Below, piece after piece: positions 25,897 through 36,861 of a stretch of 64,000 bases of DNA. The translations under genes were made by a program, and so were the position numbers. Origin of the DNA: Novosphingobium olei (lineage in GTDB: Bacteria; Pseudomonadota; Alphaproteobacteria; Sphingomonadales; Sphingomonadaceae); the NCBI RefSeq assembly GCF_012927405.1, contig NZ_JABBGM010000001.1, forward strand, positions 192,001 to 256,000, read 5' to 3'. A model generated the notes under the pieces. It was not told the origin of the DNA. It made no database searches and was given only the letters and a program-made list of their open reading frames with translations. Position 1 is the first letter of the stretch, and every line of letters begins with the position of its first letter.

Positions 25897-26339
25897 GTGC
25901 GACGCTTGGGGGCGGGGCCGACCGGCACGTCGGTGCCGGGTAAATTGAACCGATATGAAGGTAATGTGACTAGCAGGCGGCGTGCTCTGCAGGTTGAAGT
26001 CAAGTTGCTGCCTTTTGCCCTATTATGCCGACGAAGTGTTGTCTCGGCAGGACCAGCGGCGGGAACCTTTCAGGATATTCCGAAATGAGGAGCTTGGGGC
26101 GGGATGAGCTTGATTGAGTTGTGTCCATGAAACACCGCCTCAATGGTTCAATACTCACCATGAGGCAGCGGCACTACATCGGGTGTGACACGACAATCTG
26201 CTTTTCCCCCTTGCAGGGACAGTATGGAGATTATAGTAACTTTTTCCGCACCTGCGAAGACATGCCGCACTTTGCTGATCACCAAGCTGTGCAACGTAAA
26301 AATTCGAGTTCGCACAAGTAATGACGGGTTTGTCAGGGT
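25897..26339. other. 443-bp gap, markedly less GC-rich than its surroundings
   Basis: No gene is convincing here. The first 45 bp hold a 7-bp GC-rich hairpin (CCGGCAC-GTCG-GTGCCGG, 25922-25939) with no T-tract after it, so only a weak terminator candidate. From about 25940 onward base composition falls well below the window average and short open frames overlap in all directions. It probably carries the promoter and leader of the downstream glycosyltransferase genes. No clear -35/-10 pair was chosen. Confidence 0.6.
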
Positions 26340-27578
26340 ATGTCCGATCAAGTCAACGGCGATATTGGCGTTGGGCTGTCTTTGACGGCCACTAATCAGG
26401 AAAAGCAAATTTCAAGACTGCTCATCTGCGATCCTGTGTGCGTATTTCCTTATGGCCATAACGTGGCCGCCATGGAAAATTTCCGGCACTTTGTTGGGAA
26501 GTATTACGATCAGGTCGTCTCGCTCGGATGTAATCGCCTGCCCCAGGACACGGCCGCCCGCTACGGGATCGAGCCGGCATTCGAATATTACTACAATGAC
26601 GCGATGCCGTTGCCGAAGGGGGATCTGGACAGCACGATCCTGCGCACGCACGCGCAGAAGGCCGCTGCGGCAAAGCGCGATCTCGTCCAGCTTCTCGAGA
26701 GGTTCGGCGTGGGGCCGGCCGATACGCTGTGCTACCCCTCGATCGATTTCTATTCGCTGCTGGCGCTTGTCGAGGCGGTCGACGAATTGCGCGCGGCGGG
26801 CAGCCCGAAGATCCTGATCAGGCTGATCGGGGTGATGGAAACGGCATCGTCTGGCCAGTATGCCAAGCCGCTTAACGTCGCGCTCGCGCTGATCAATCGG
26901 CTGTGCGATGCAGGGCTTTCCGTGCGGCTGGCGGCAGAGACGCCGCGATATGCCGAATATCTCGCGGCCCAGCTCGATCGACCGGTCGCGGTCGCCGCCA
27001 ACATCGAGTTGCGCCCCCAGGTGCCGGTGCTGCAGAACGATCACGTCACGGTCATCTGTCCGGGCTCGGCGCGCTATGACAAGGGGTTCCTGCAGCTGGT
27101 CGATCTGTTCTCGCAGGTTCGCCAGCGTGACCCGGAGATGCGCATCCGCTTCCGCACGCAGGTCCTGCCTGATCGCGATCTCAAGCATCAGATTGACTAC
27201 CTGATCCGGCTTTATGCCATTCCGGGCGTCACCGTCCTGCCGTCGCATCTGCCGGCCGATGAACTGGCGACGATGTACGAAAACGCCGATCTGGTGCTTC
27301 TGCCCTATGCGCACGATGTCTACCAGTTCCGCGGATCGGCCGTCCTGATCGAAGCGATGTTGAGCGGGCGGCATTGCCTCGCGCTCGATGGGCCGGCCTT
27401 TGTTGACCAGATTCGCTACTTCGGCGGCGGCACCGTGTGCTCAAGCATCGCGGACATGGCCGACAAGGTTGTCGAATTCAGCAAGGAGCCGCCGGCCAAG
27501 CGGCAGGCAAGGGCGCGCCAAGCGCGCGATCGTTTCGTGCGCGATCTTGCCGCAAGTTACCGGGACTGGGTGATCTGA
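26340..27578 (+). CDS. Glycosyltransferase, GT-B fold (group 1-like)
   Basis: This 412-residue protein has a GT-B arrangement. The N-terminal half opens LLICDPVCVFPYGHNVAAMENF and shows a substrate-contact helix region; the C-terminal half has VICPGSARYDKGFLQLVDLF, a typical donor-domain strand and helix, and LVLLPYAHDVYQFRGSAVLIEAMLSGRHCLALD, which corresponds to the nucleotide-sugar binding region of family 4-like enzymes. The gene ends one base before the next gene starts, so the two are probably co-translated. Its N-terminal 25 residues are of unusual composition and the true start may be at a later Met. Confidence 0.83.
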   Translation: MSDQVNGDIGVGLSLTATNQEKQISRLLICDPVCVFPYGHNVAAMENFRHFVGKYYDQVVSLGCNRLPQDTAARYGIEPAFEYYYNDAMPLPKGDLDSTILRTHAQKAAAAKRDLVQLLERFGVGPADTLCYPSIDFYSLLALVEAVDELRAAGSPKILIRLIGVMETASSGQYAKPLNVALALINRLCDAGLSVRLAAETPRYAEYLAAQLDRPVAVAANIELRPQVPVLQNDHVTVICPGSARYDKGFLQLVDLFSQVRQRDPEMRIRFRTQVLPDRDLKHQIDYLIRLYAIPGVTVLPSHLPADELATMYENADLVLLPYAHDVYQFRGSAVLIEAMLSGRHCLALDGPAFVDQIRYFGGGTVCSSIADMADKVVEFSKEPPAKRQARARQARDRFVRDLAASYRDWVI

Positions 27579-27579
27579 C

Positions 27580-29109
27580 ATGAAGAAAGCCCTTTTCGTC
27601 GATCACATGTTCCACAAGAAGACGCGGTCTGCGGACTTCTTCGTCGATATTCTGCGGACCGGCTTTGCCGTAGAGACGTATTACCTCTCGCCTGAGGACC
27701 AGCCCGACGTTGGCGTGCTGGCTGCTGCCGGCGCAGCCGATGTGGTCATCCTGTGGCAGATGGACTTCCTTGCCCCGGTGTTCCTGTCGTTGGGCAAGCC
27801 GGTCATCGTCATCCCGATGTTCGACGGTTCGGGCGGCATGCCCGATATCCACTGGCTGTTCGCGCACAAGGCCCGGTTCTTCAATTTCTCCCTGGCGCTC
27901 AACGAACGCATCCGCATGGCCGGCGGCACGTCCATGCTGCTGCGCTATTTTCCCGAGGCGGTGGAAGAGGACAAGCTGCCCCGCTTCGATGCGCTCCATG
28001 CCTTCTTCTGGCAGCGGCGGCCCGATCATGGCGTGGACTTCAAGCTGGTCGACACGCTGCTGGGGGATGAACTGGACAGCCTGCATGTCCATAATGTCGC
28101 GGATATTCCGGGCAACTATACGCCGCAGCCCCGGCCCGACGCGCGCTATCGCTACACCCACAGCACTTGGTTCAAGGACAAAGCAGACTATGCACGGTGC
28201 CTTGGGCGGGCCAACGTGTTCATTGCCCCGCGCGTTGCCGAAGGCATCGGCATGGCGCTGCTGGAGGCCATGGCGCAGGGCAAGCTTGTGCTCGCCCACG
28301 GCGCGCCGACCAACAGCGAATACATCAGCAACTGGCTGAACGGCATCCTGTTCAACAAGGACAGCCCCGGTCCGATCGCAATCCGCGACCGGGCGGCGCA
28401 GATGGCCAAGCTCGGCTGGCGCACGGTTGTCGAAGGGCGCAAGCAGTGGCTCGCCTCGCACCCAGCCATTCTCGAATGGATCTACGGCGCCGAACCGGGC
28501 CCGGTGATCGAGATGGATCACGCGGCCTTCTTTAAGGACCTGTGGCACAGCTATTATGCCTCGCTTGACGAATACGTCTCTTTCCTCACCCGCAAGCTCG
28601 CCTTGTTGACGCAGTTGAGCGAACTTCCCTTCGACCGGGTGCTCGACGTCATCGGTGAAGCCCAGCCGGCGCCGATCGCGGTGCAGTCGACGGTGCGCGA
28701 CTGCGATCTCGATACCGGCGGCCTGCTCGACCTGACCCGGGAAGACGACCGCTTCGTCGGCAAGGGCTGGAGCAATGCCGAGCCAGAATGGCGCTGGGCC
28801 GTGGGCTATCGTTCGGAGCTGTACTTCTCCGGCCTCGACGTGGTGCGCGGCCGGGTCAAGGCCCGCTTTACGGCGTCTTCGCTGCCCAATCTTGGCAAGG
28901 CGGTGCAGTGCACGATCCTGCTGAACGAGCAGATCGTGCACGAAGGAAAGATCACGCCCGGCTGGTCCGATTACCGCTTCGTGTTCGACGCGGGCCTGCT
29001 GCGGGATGAAAACCACCTGATCCTGTGCTTCGACAAGGCAACCACGCTGCCGACAGACAGCCGGATGCTTTCGGTCTGCTTCAAGCGCTTCGAGTTTTCT
29101 GCCGCGTAG
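27580..29109 (+). CDS. Glycosyltransferase-like protein with C-terminal beta domain
   Basis: This 509-residue protein has a glycosyltransferase-like core to about residue 330, with the donor-binding motif in PRVAEGIGMALLEAMAQGKLVLAHGAPTNSEY (EX7E-type Glu pair). A helical linker follows, then about 100 residues of predicted beta structure (GKGWSNAEPEWRWAVGYRSEL through MLSVCFKRFEF) resembling a carbohydrate-binding sandwich. The tandem of catalytic and glycan-binding parts fits an enzyme acting on a longer acceptor chain. It follows the previous glycosyltransferase with a 1-bp gap and is followed by gmd after 94 bp. Confidence 0.82.
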   Translation: MKKALFVDHMFHKKTRSADFFVDILRTGFAVETYYLSPEDQPDVGVLAAAGAADVVILWQMDFLAPVFLSLGKPVIVIPMFDGSGGMPDIHWLFAHKARFFNFSLALNERIRMAGGTSMLLRYFPEAVEEDKLPRFDALHAFFWQRRPDHGVDFKLVDTLLGDELDSLHVHNVADIPGNYTPQPRPDARYRYTHSTWFKDKADYARCLGRANVFIAPRVAEGIGMALLEAMAQGKLVLAHGAPTNSEYISNWLNGILFNKDSPGPIAIRDRAAQMAKLGWRTVVEGRKQWLASHPAILEWIYGAEPGPVIEMDHAAFFKDLWHSYYASLDEYVSFLTRKLALLTQLSELPFDRVLDVIGEAQPAPIAVQSTVRDCDLDTGGLLDLTREDDRFVGKGWSNAEPEWRWAVGYRSELYFSGLDVVRGRVKARFTASSLPNLGKAVQCTILLNEQIVHEGKITPGWSDYRFVFDAGLLRDENHLILCFDKATTLPTDSRMLSVCFKRFEFSAA

Positions 29110-29203
29110 CGCGCTGTCGGCGCCGCGGTGATGCGTTCGGTGGCACCGGGCGCTGGCCCGGCTTGCAACATCAATCCCTGAAACAACGAAATGGCGTATC
29201 TCT

Positions 29204-30328
29204 ATGGCTCAGAAGAAGGCTCTCATAACCGGGGCAACAGGTCAGGACGGCTCCTATCTCGCGGAATTCCTGCTGGAGAAGGGTTATGAGGTTCACGGCA
29301 TCAAGCGCCGCGCCTCGCTGTTCAACACGCAGCGGATCGACCACATCTATGCCGATCCCCACATGGAAGCGGCGCGCTTCCGCCTGCACTATGGCGATCT
29401 CAGCGATACATCGAACCTAACCCGGCTGATCGCCCAGATCGAGCCGGACGAAGTCTACAACCTCGGCGCGCAGAGCCACGTCGCCGTCAGCTTCGAAGCG
29501 CCCGAATACACGGCCGAGGTCGATGCGGTCGGAACCCTGCGCCTGCTGGAAGCGATCCGCTTCCTGGGCATGGAGAAGAAGACCCGCTTCTACCAGGCAT
29601 CCACATCGGAGTTGTACGGCTTGGTGCAGGAAACCCCCCAGCGTGAAACCACGCCGTTCTACCCGCGGTCGCCCTATGCCGTGTCCAAGCTCTTTGCCTA
29701 CTGGATCACGGTGAACTATCGCGAAGCCTACGGGATGTATGCGTGCAACGGCATCCTGTTCAACCACGAATCCCCCCGCCGCGGCGAAACGTTCGTCACG
29801 CGCAAGGTCACGCGCGGGCTTGCCAACATCAGCCAGGGTCTCGAAAGCTGCCTTTACATGGGCAATCTCGACGCCTTGCGCGATTGGGGTCATGCCAAGG
29901 ACTATGTCCGCATGCAGTGGATGATGCTGCAGCAGGAAACGGCAGAAGACTTCGTCATCGCCACCGGCGTGCAGTATTCGGTGCGTCAGTTCATCGAATG
30001 GTCGGCGGCCGAGCTTGGCGTGACGATCGCTTTCGAAGGCAGCGGCGTCGATGAAGTGGGCGTCGTGTCCGCGATCGAGGGTGACAAGGCGTCCGCCCTT
30101 TCGGTGGGGGATGTCATCGTGCGGATCGATCCGCGCTATTTCCGTCCGGCCGAGGTGGAAACGCTGCTGGGCGATCCGGCCAAGGCCAAGACCAAGCTGG
30201 GCTGGGTTCCGGAAATCACCGCGCAGGAAATGTGCGCCGAAATGGTGGCCGAAGATCTCAAGGTCGCGCGGCGCCATGCCCTGCTCAAGCAGCACGGGCT
30301 TGACGTTCCCGTCTCCCTGGAAGCGTAA
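29204..30328 (+). CDS. gmd: GDP-mannose 4,6-dehydratase
   Basis: This 374-residue enzyme converts GDP-D-mannose to GDP-4-keto-6-deoxymannose, the first step to GDP-L-fucose. The NADP motif [11 protein letters not shown] is at the N terminus, the catalytic set Thr134, Glu136, Tyr158 and Lys162 is in QASTSELYG and SPYAVSK, and [19 protein letters not shown] is the family signature. Length matches the family. It is followed after 11 bp by fcl, and phosphomannomutase lies further on, so the operon builds GDP-fucose from mannose phosphate, with ManC absent from the window. Confidence 0.97.
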   Translation: MAQKKALITGATGQDGSYLAEFLLEKGYEVHGIKRRASLFNTQRIDHIYADPHMEAARFRLHYGDLSDTSNLTRLIAQIEPDEVYNLGAQSHVAVSFEAPEYTAEVDAVGTLRLLEAIRFLGMEKKTRFYQASTSELYGLVQETPQRETTPFYPRSPYAVSKLFAYWITVNYREAYGMYACNGILFNHESPRRGETFVTRKVTRGLANISQGLESCLYMGNLDALRDWGHAKDYVRMQWMMLQQETAEDFVIATGVQYSVRQFIEWSAAELGVTIAFEGSGVDEVGVVSAIEGDKASALSVGDVIVRIDPRYFRPAEVETLLGDPAKAKTKLGWVPEITAQEMCAEMVAEDLKVARRHALLKQHGLDVPVSLEA

Positions 30329-30339
30329 GGGGCCCTGCC

Positions 30340-31296
30340 ATGAAAGTGTTCGTTGCCGGCCATCGCGGCATGGTCGGCGGAGCGATCGCCACCCAGTTGC
30401 GCGAGCGGGGCGATGACGTCGTCGTCCGCTCGCGCGCAGAGCTTGACTTGCTCGACCAGCAGGCGGTGCGCGCGTTCATGGAAAGCGAGCGGCCCGACGC
30501 GGTTATCCTGGCGGCGGCCAAGGTCGGCGGCATTCACGCCAACAACACCTATCCCGCGCAGTTCATCTACGAAAACCTGATGATCGAGACGAACGTCGTC
30601 CATCAGGCCTATGCCGCGGGCGTCGAAAAGCTGCTGTTCCTCGGCTCGTCCTGCATCTACCCGCGGGCCGTTGCGCAGCCGATGCGCGAAGATGCGCTGC
30701 TGACCGGCATTCTCGAGCCGACCAACGAACCCTATGCGATCGCCAAGATTGCCGGGATCAAGTTGTGCGAAAGCTACAACCGCCAGTACGGCACCGATTA
30801 CCGCAGCGTGATGCCGACCAACCTCTATGGCCCGGGCGACAACTTCCATCCGGAAAACTCGCACGTGCTGCCCGCCCTGCTGCGCCGCTTCCACGAAGCG
30901 GCCCGCGAAGGCCGGGACGAGGTGACGATCTGGGGAACCGGAACCCCCCGCCGCGAATTCCTGCATGTCGAAGACATGGCGGCGGGATCGCTGTTCGTGC
31001 TGGATCTCGACAAGGAAACCTACCAGGCCAATACCGAACCGATGCTCAGCCACATCAACGTGGGCTACGGGGCGGATGTCACGATCGGGGAACTGGCGCA
31101 GCTGATCGCCAAGGTCACCGGGTTTTCCGGACGGGTCGGGTTCGACAGCTCGAAGCCGGATGGAACCATGCGCAAGCTCATGGATGTGAGCCGCCTCGAA
31201 GCCATGGGGTGGAAGGCCAGGATTTCGCTCGAAGAAGGCGTGGAGCAGACCTATCGCTGGTTCCTCCAACATCATGCGGACCTGCGCCAGGCCTGA
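30340..31296 (+). CDS. fcl: GDP-L-fucose synthase
   Basis: This 318-residue NADPH-dependent epimerase/reductase converts GDP-4-keto-6-deoxymannose to GDP-L-fucose. The cofactor motif [10 protein letters not shown] is at residues 7-16, catalytic Ser103 and Cys105 are in GSSCIYP, and Tyr132-x-x-x-Lys136 is in PYAIAK. Its length is typical. The neighbour order gmd-fcl is a common arrangement in fucose-containing polysaccharide loci. This makes L-fucose, or a 6-deoxyhexose derived from it, a likely component of the capsule made by this locus. Confidence 0.97.
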   Translation: MKVFVAGHRGMVGGAIATQLRERGDDVVVRSRAELDLLDQQAVRAFMESERPDAVILAAAKVGGIHANNTYPAQFIYENLMIETNVVHQAYAAGVEKLLFLGSSCIYPRAVAQPMREDALLTGILEPTNEPYAIAKIAGIKLCESYNRQYGTDYRSVMPTNLYGPGDNFHPENSHVLPALLRRFHEAAREGRDEVTIWGTGTPRREFLHVEDMAAGSLFVLDLDKETYQANTEPMLSHINVGYGADVTIGELAQLIAKVTGFSGRVGFDSSKPDGTMRKLMDVSRLEAMGWKARISLEEGVEQTYRWFLQHHADLRQA

Positions 31297-31362
31297 CGCA
31301 ATCTGCTGGTTGGGATCGGCCGCTTCCCCTATAGGCCGCAGATCAGACCCGAGAGGATCGAC

Positions 31363-32550
31363 TTGAACCGTATTGCAAATCGCCGCTGGATCAGGACGGC
31401 TGCGCTGCTCGCCATCCCGACCCTGCTTTCATCGTGCGCATCGCTGGGAAGCTCCGGGCCCTCGGGCAAGTCCATCCGCAGCGTGAAGACCGAAAACGCG
31501 GGCATCACGCTGGTCGACCTGAACGAACAGGTGGCCCGGCAGATCGTCCAGAACCGTCAGCCGCAGACCTTTGCCCAGGTCTTCGGTGATCCGATGACCA
31601 ATCGCTATCTCATCGGGCGCGGCGATGTTCTGGACATTGCCATCTGGGAAGCGCCGCCAGCCGCGTTGTTCGGGTCCCTGTCCGCCGGCAGCGCGCTGGC
31701 GGCGACCACGCCGTCCGTCCCTTCGACTTCGCGCTCGGCCGATATCCCGCAGCAGATGGTTGATGGAACGGGGCAGATCTCGGTGCCTTTCGCAGGCTCG
31801 ATCACCGCAGCCGGGCGCACGCCCAAGCAGGTTGCGCAGGACATCGTCGCGCGCCTGCGCGGCAAGGCGCACGATCCGCAGGTCATCGTGCGCATCGCCA
31901 GCAACCAAGCTGCGAACGTGACCGTGGTGGGAGAGGTCAACAAGAGCGGGCTCATGCCGCTCACCGCCAAGGGCGAACGCCTGCTCGATGCCATCGCCAG
32001 CGTCGGCGGGGTGAAGCAGCCGGTCAACAAGATGACGATCCAGCTGTCGCGCAACGGTATCGTCGCCTCGCAACCGCTGGCTAATGTGATCAGCAGCCCT
32101 GCGGAAAACATCCCGCTGCAAGCCAATGACGTGGTCACGGCGCTGTACCAGCCCTACAGCTTCCAGGCTCTGGGCGCGTTCAACATCAACGCCGAAGTCG
32201 ATTTCGAAGCGACCGGGCTCACACTCGCGCAGGCGCTTGGCCGGATCGGCGGGCTGCAGGACAACCGCGCTGACATCAAGGGCGTCTTCATCTTCCGTCT
32301 GGAAGACCCGGCCACTCTAGGGGGCATCGTCACGCCCGCCACCCGCATGACGCCCGACGGCAAGGTCCCGGTGATCTACCGGGTGGATATGTCGAACCCG
32401 GCCACGTTCTTTGTTGCGCAAGGATTCCGCATCCAGAACAAGGACATACTCTATGTCTCCAACGCGCCGCTGGTCGATATTCAGAAGTTCGTCAGCGTGA
32501 TCTCCGCGATGGCGTTTTCCATCGTCAGCATAGGAAATGCGGCGAACTAG
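31363..32550 (+). CDS. Outer-membrane polysaccharide export lipoprotein, Wza/KpsD-like
   Basis: This 395-residue protein starts with TTG, preceded by GAGAGG. The signal ends in lipobox LLSSC. The poly-export domain begins about YLIGRGDVLDIAIWE, and after a Ser/Ala-rich insertion (about residues 105-130) comes VPFAGSITAAGRTPKQVAQDIVARL, followed by SLBB-type repeats (VTVVGEVNKSGLMPLTAKGERLLDAIASVGG; FNINAEVDFEATGLTLAQALGRIGG). It would form the outer-membrane translocon that works with the KpsE-like adaptor encoded on the opposite strand at 22846. It is downstream of fcl by 66 bp. Confidence 0.92.
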   Translation: MNRIANRRWIRTAALLAIPTLLSSCASLGSSGPSGKSIRSVKTENAGITLVDLNEQVARQIVQNRQPQTFAQVFGDPMTNRYLIGRGDVLDIAIWEAPPAALFGSLSAGSALAATTPSVPSTSRSADIPQQMVDGTGQISVPFAGSITAAGRTPKQVAQDIVARLRGKAHDPQVIVRIASNQAANVTVVGEVNKSGLMPLTAKGERLLDAIASVGGVKQPVNKMTIQLSRNGIVASQPLANVISSPAENIPLQANDVVTALYQPYSFQALGAFNINAEVDFEATGLTLAQALGRIGGLQDNRADIKGVFIFRLEDPATLGGIVTPATRMTPDGKVPVIYRVDMSNPATFFVAQGFRIQNKDILYVSNAPLVDIQKFVSVISAMAFSIVSIGNAAN

Positions 32551-32630
32551 ACCCTTTTCTTCCGACGGGGGCCCTCCGACGACGCCCCCCACGTTGACGG
32601 CCCCTTTTTGACTACGGACTGATCCACGCC

Positions 32631-34112
32631 ATGGTATCGATCGTTTCCATCGCCGACCTGATGAACCGCTCCGGTGTCGCCTTCGGCACCAGCGGTGCGC
32701 GCGGGCTGGTCACCGCAATGACCGATGCGGTCTGCTTTGCCTACACGTGCGCGTTTCTTCAGCATCTCGAAGGCATCGGCCAGTTCGCGCCGGGCCGCTC
32801 GGTCGCCATCGCGGGTGATCTGCGGCCATCCACGCCGCGCATTCTCGCGGCCTGCGCTGCCGCGATCCGGCACCGTGGTGGCGAGGTAGCCTATTGCGGC
32901 TTCGTGCCATCGCCTGCGGTTGCCGGCCACGGCTTTGCACACGGCATGCCGTCGCTGATGGTCACCGGCAGCCACATTCCCGATGATCGCAACGGCATCA
33001 AGTTCAACCGCACCGACGGGGAAATCCTCAAGGCCGATGAATTGGCCATGCGTGCGCAGGATGTCGCCCTGCCGGATCTGTTCGACGAAAATGGCATGCT
33101 GCTCTCCGCGCCCGATTGCGGTCCGCTGGTCGATATCGAAGCGGCCTATGTTGCGCGCTACGCCGCCTTCTTCGGGGGCGATGCGCTTCGCGGCCTGAAG
33201 CTCGGCGTCTACGAACATTCCGCCGTCGGCCGCGATCTGGTGGTCCGGATCGCCGAGCTGCTCGGCGCCGACGTCGTCCGGCTAGGCCGGTCGGACAAAT
33301 TCATTCCGGTCGATACCGAGGCGGTGCGGCCCGAAGACCAGGTCCTTGCCCGGCAGTGGTCGAGGGAATTCGGCCTCGATGCGATCCTATCCACTGACGG
33401 TGATTCCGACCGGCCGCTTCTGGCCGACGAGACCGGCACGTGGATGCGCGGCGATGTGCTCGGGATCCTGTGTGCGCAGGCGCTGGGGATCGAAGCGGTG
33501 GCGGCGCCCGTCAGCTGCAACACGGCGCTCGAACTGTCACAGGCCTTCAGCGAAGTGCGCCGAACGCGGATCGGGTCGCCCTTCGTTATCGAGGCGATGA
33601 ATGAGCTGGCCGGAAAGTGGAGCACCGTCTGCGGGTATGAGGCGAACGGCGGCTTCCTGCTGGCCAGTCCGGTAGTGGTCGAACAGCGCCAGCTTGCCGC
33701 GCTGCCCACGCGCGACGCCGTCCTGCCCATGGTCGCGGTTCTGGCCGAAGCGCGGCGACAGGGCGTTACGCTGGCTGGGCTGCAGGCCCGACTGCCGACG
33801 CGCTTTACCTACAGCGAACGGCTCAAGGATTACGCGACCGAAAAGAGCCAGGCCTTGCTCGCCCATCTGCAGGAAGGCACCCCTGCCGATGTCTTGCAGC
33901 GCCTGACGACGATGTTCGGCCATCTGGCGGGCGCGGCGATCGCGTTCGACACCACGGACGGCCTGCGCACGACGTTCGCCGATGGCGATGTCATCCACCT
34001 TCGCCCGAGCGGCAATGCACCCGAACTGCGCTGCTACACCGAAAGCGCGACGTCCGAACGCGCGCAATCGCTTAACGAGCAGGTCCTCGACCTCGTGCGC
34101 CAACAAAGCTGA
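32631..34112 (+). CDS. manB: Phosphomannomutase / phosphoglucomutase
   Basis: This 493-residue alpha-D-phosphohexomutase converts mannose-6-phosphate to mannose-1-phosphate. The N-terminal GTSGARG is at 19-25, the catalytic phosphoserine Ser114 is in VTGSHIPDD, the metal-binding loop DGDSDR is at 256-261, the sugar-binding loop reads YEANGGF, and the C-terminal phosphate-binding loop is RPSGNAPELRCYTES. It completes, with gmd and fcl, a route from mannose phosphate to GDP-fucose except for the GDP transferase ManC, not found here. It follows the export lipoprotein by 80 bp. Confidence 0.94.
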   Translation: MVSIVSIADLMNRSGVAFGTSGARGLVTAMTDAVCFAYTCAFLQHLEGIGQFAPGRSVAIAGDLRPSTPRILAACAAAIRHRGGEVAYCGFVPSPAVAGHGFAHGMPSLMVTGSHIPDDRNGIKFNRTDGEILKADELAMRAQDVALPDLFDENGMLLSAPDCGPLVDIEAAYVARYAAFFGGDALRGLKLGVYEHSAVGRDLVVRIAELLGADVVRLGRSDKFIPVDTEAVRPEDQVLARQWSREFGLDAILSTDGDSDRPLLADETGTWMRGDVLGILCAQALGIEAVAAPVSCNTALELSQAFSEVRRTRIGSPFVIEAMNELAGKWSTVCGYEANGGFLLASPVVVEQRQLAALPTRDAVLPMVAVLAEARRQGVTLAGLQARLPTRFTYSERLKDYATEKSQALLAHLQEGTPADVLQRLTTMFGHLAGAAIAFDTTDGLRTTFADGDVIHLRPSGNAPELRCYTESATSERAQSLNEQVLDLVRQQS

Positions 34113-34160
34113 GCACATTGCCTTCGTGCCAGGGGGCGCGAGCCCGAAGGCCAGAACAAT

Positions 34161-34177
34161 CCTTCGCCAAGCTCAGG
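34161..34177. repeat. Sphingomonad short repeat, degenerate copy
   Basis: The sequence CCTTCGCCAAGCTCAGG is a variant of the CCTTCGACAAGCTCAGG element I associate with intergenic regions of sphingomonads. It is in the opposite orientation to the copy at 34335-34355. Confidence 0.6.
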
Positions 34178-34204
34178 ATGGGCGGGGTGTGGGAGCGCAC
34201 AAAA

Positions 34205-34297
34205 CGTCATCCCAGCGAAGGCTGGGATCGCTGGCTGCCGAGCGCCTACCACCCGGTCCGCAAACCGAGGGCGATGCCAGCCTACGCTGGCATGACG
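34205..34297. repeat. REP-type inverted repeat unit with two hairpins
   Basis: The unit is bounded by CGTCAT and ATGACG. It contains two hairpins: ATCCCAGC-GAAG-GCTGGGAT (34209-34228) and ATGCCAGC-CTAC-GCTGGCAT (34274-34293). This paired-hairpin format is typical of repetitive extragenic palindromes mobilised by TnpA-REP transposases; none is in the window. Confidence 0.75.
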
Positions 34298-34334
34298 AAT
34301 GAGGAACGAACACCCCACGCCCCCGAAAACGCCT

Positions 34335-34355
34335 GCCCTGAGCCTGTCGAAGGGC
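34335..34355. repeat. Sphingomonad short palindromic repeat
   Basis: A 21-bp element beginning GCCCTGAGCCTGTCG and ending AAGGGC; its ends GCCCT/AGGGC are complementary. It is a familiar short intergenic repeat in sphingomonads, here in a gap between convergent genes. Confidence 0.65.
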
Positions 34356-34497
34356 CGCCCTTGTTCTCACAAGCGCAACAGCGAGATCGAACGCAACACC
34401 TCCCCACAGCGCAACCCCCGCGCCGGAAGACGTCCCGGGAGCGCGAGGGGGTGCCCCCCTCGCATCTGTCCTGTTCTCTGGAGTCTCTTCCCCAACC

Positions 34498-34526
34498 TTG
34501 ACAAAACGTACCATATAGGTTATATG
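34498..34526 (+). promoter_or_regulatory. Promoter-like element ahead of a hairpin-rich segment
   Basis: A perfect TTGACA is followed after exactly 17 bp by TATATG, in a local AT-rich patch within a GC-rich gap. The predicted transcript would start near 34533 and run into the hairpin-rich region, with no protein gene downstream on this strand before 39456. Confidence 0.5.
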
Positions 34527-34532
34527 CCCGTC

Positions 34533-34810
34533 CACGGACCGGGAGCGGCATGGCCGGCTTGCTCTTCGCTCCTTCGGGCCAATCTCCACGCTGGGAAAGG
34601 CCCGACGCGACCGGCGCGGGTCGGCGCTGCGGGAGCCGCATCCCTTTCGGGGGATACGGCAGCGAGGGCGTTAAGCCCCAAGTCCCTCAGGGCAACCCAA
34701 GCCACTGCAACGGACGGGCGGATGTGGTGCGGTGGTTCAACCGCGTGGCAGCGCTCCCTTGCGAGTCCGGTTCCAGTCCGGTCCGGCCCCTTCATGCGGC
34801 CGCGACCAAT
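34533..34810 (+). ncRNA. Candidate structured RNA of unknown class
   Basis: Downstream of the promoter-like element are several successive hairpins. The clearest spans 34625-34664: stems CGCT/AGCG, GCCG/CGGC and ATCCC/GGGAT around loop TTTCGG with one bulge and a C/A mismatch. Others are GGGC-gttaa-GCCC at 34666-34678 and GCGGT-ggttca-ACCGC about 34725-34740. I do not recognise a known family; signatures of RNase P, SRP, 6S and tmRNA were looked for and not seen. The 3' end is a guess because no T-rich terminator was found. In GC-rich DNA hairpins arise by chance, so confidence is low. Confidence 0.3.
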
Positions 34811-35070
34811 CCCGGAACTTATCCTCGCGGGACTTATCGCTACGGACCGGGCCGCCTTGCGAGCCGCAGCCCGGGTTTCGAGCCCCCGTCCGAATTCAGG
34901 CTGAGCCGATCCGGGATAGCCAACGCCCCGCCGGCCACTCGCCACAGCGTTCCTCTTGCCCTCCACGCGCACGCGCCACGCATGGCGCCCGCGCCGGTCG
35001 CGCAGGTCCGTGATCTCCCAACGGCGTTATCGTCCGGGCTCGCCGCCGGATGCGGCTCCATGTTTTGCGG

Positions 35071-36807
<1,737 letters not shown>

Positions 36808-36861
36808 GGTCATTCTCTCCCGCTTGTCGTCTTTGCGACGTTTGCCTGGGTCTTCAGGAAT

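Larger units (their letters stand above)
34113..35070. other. 958-bp gap between convergent genes with repeats and hairpins
   Basis: No gene is convincing in this stretch between manB and the leftward amidohydrolase gene. The first 250 bp carry REP-type repeats listed separately. From 34498 there is a promoter-like element and then a series of hairpins. From about 34830 to 35070 I see nothing I can support. Open frames here run over structured sequence and have no family resemblance or codon pattern that persuades. Confidence 0.7.

Noticed and set aside
25922..25939. Terminator after the sulfotransferase-like gene
   Set aside because: The 7-bp hairpin is not followed by a T-tract, so it was not called as a terminator.
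34710..34790. tRNA-like stretch with a T-arm-like GGTTCCAGTCC and roughly 75-nt span
   Set aside because: The T-arm has only four pairs, the loop has C where a purine is needed, the acceptor stem does not pair well, the D-arm lacks the expected residues and no CCA follows.
34533..34900. Possible tmRNA, RNase P RNA, SRP RNA or 6S RNA
   Set aside because: None of the conserved core sequences of these RNAs is present; it was kept only as an unclassified structured-RNA candidate.
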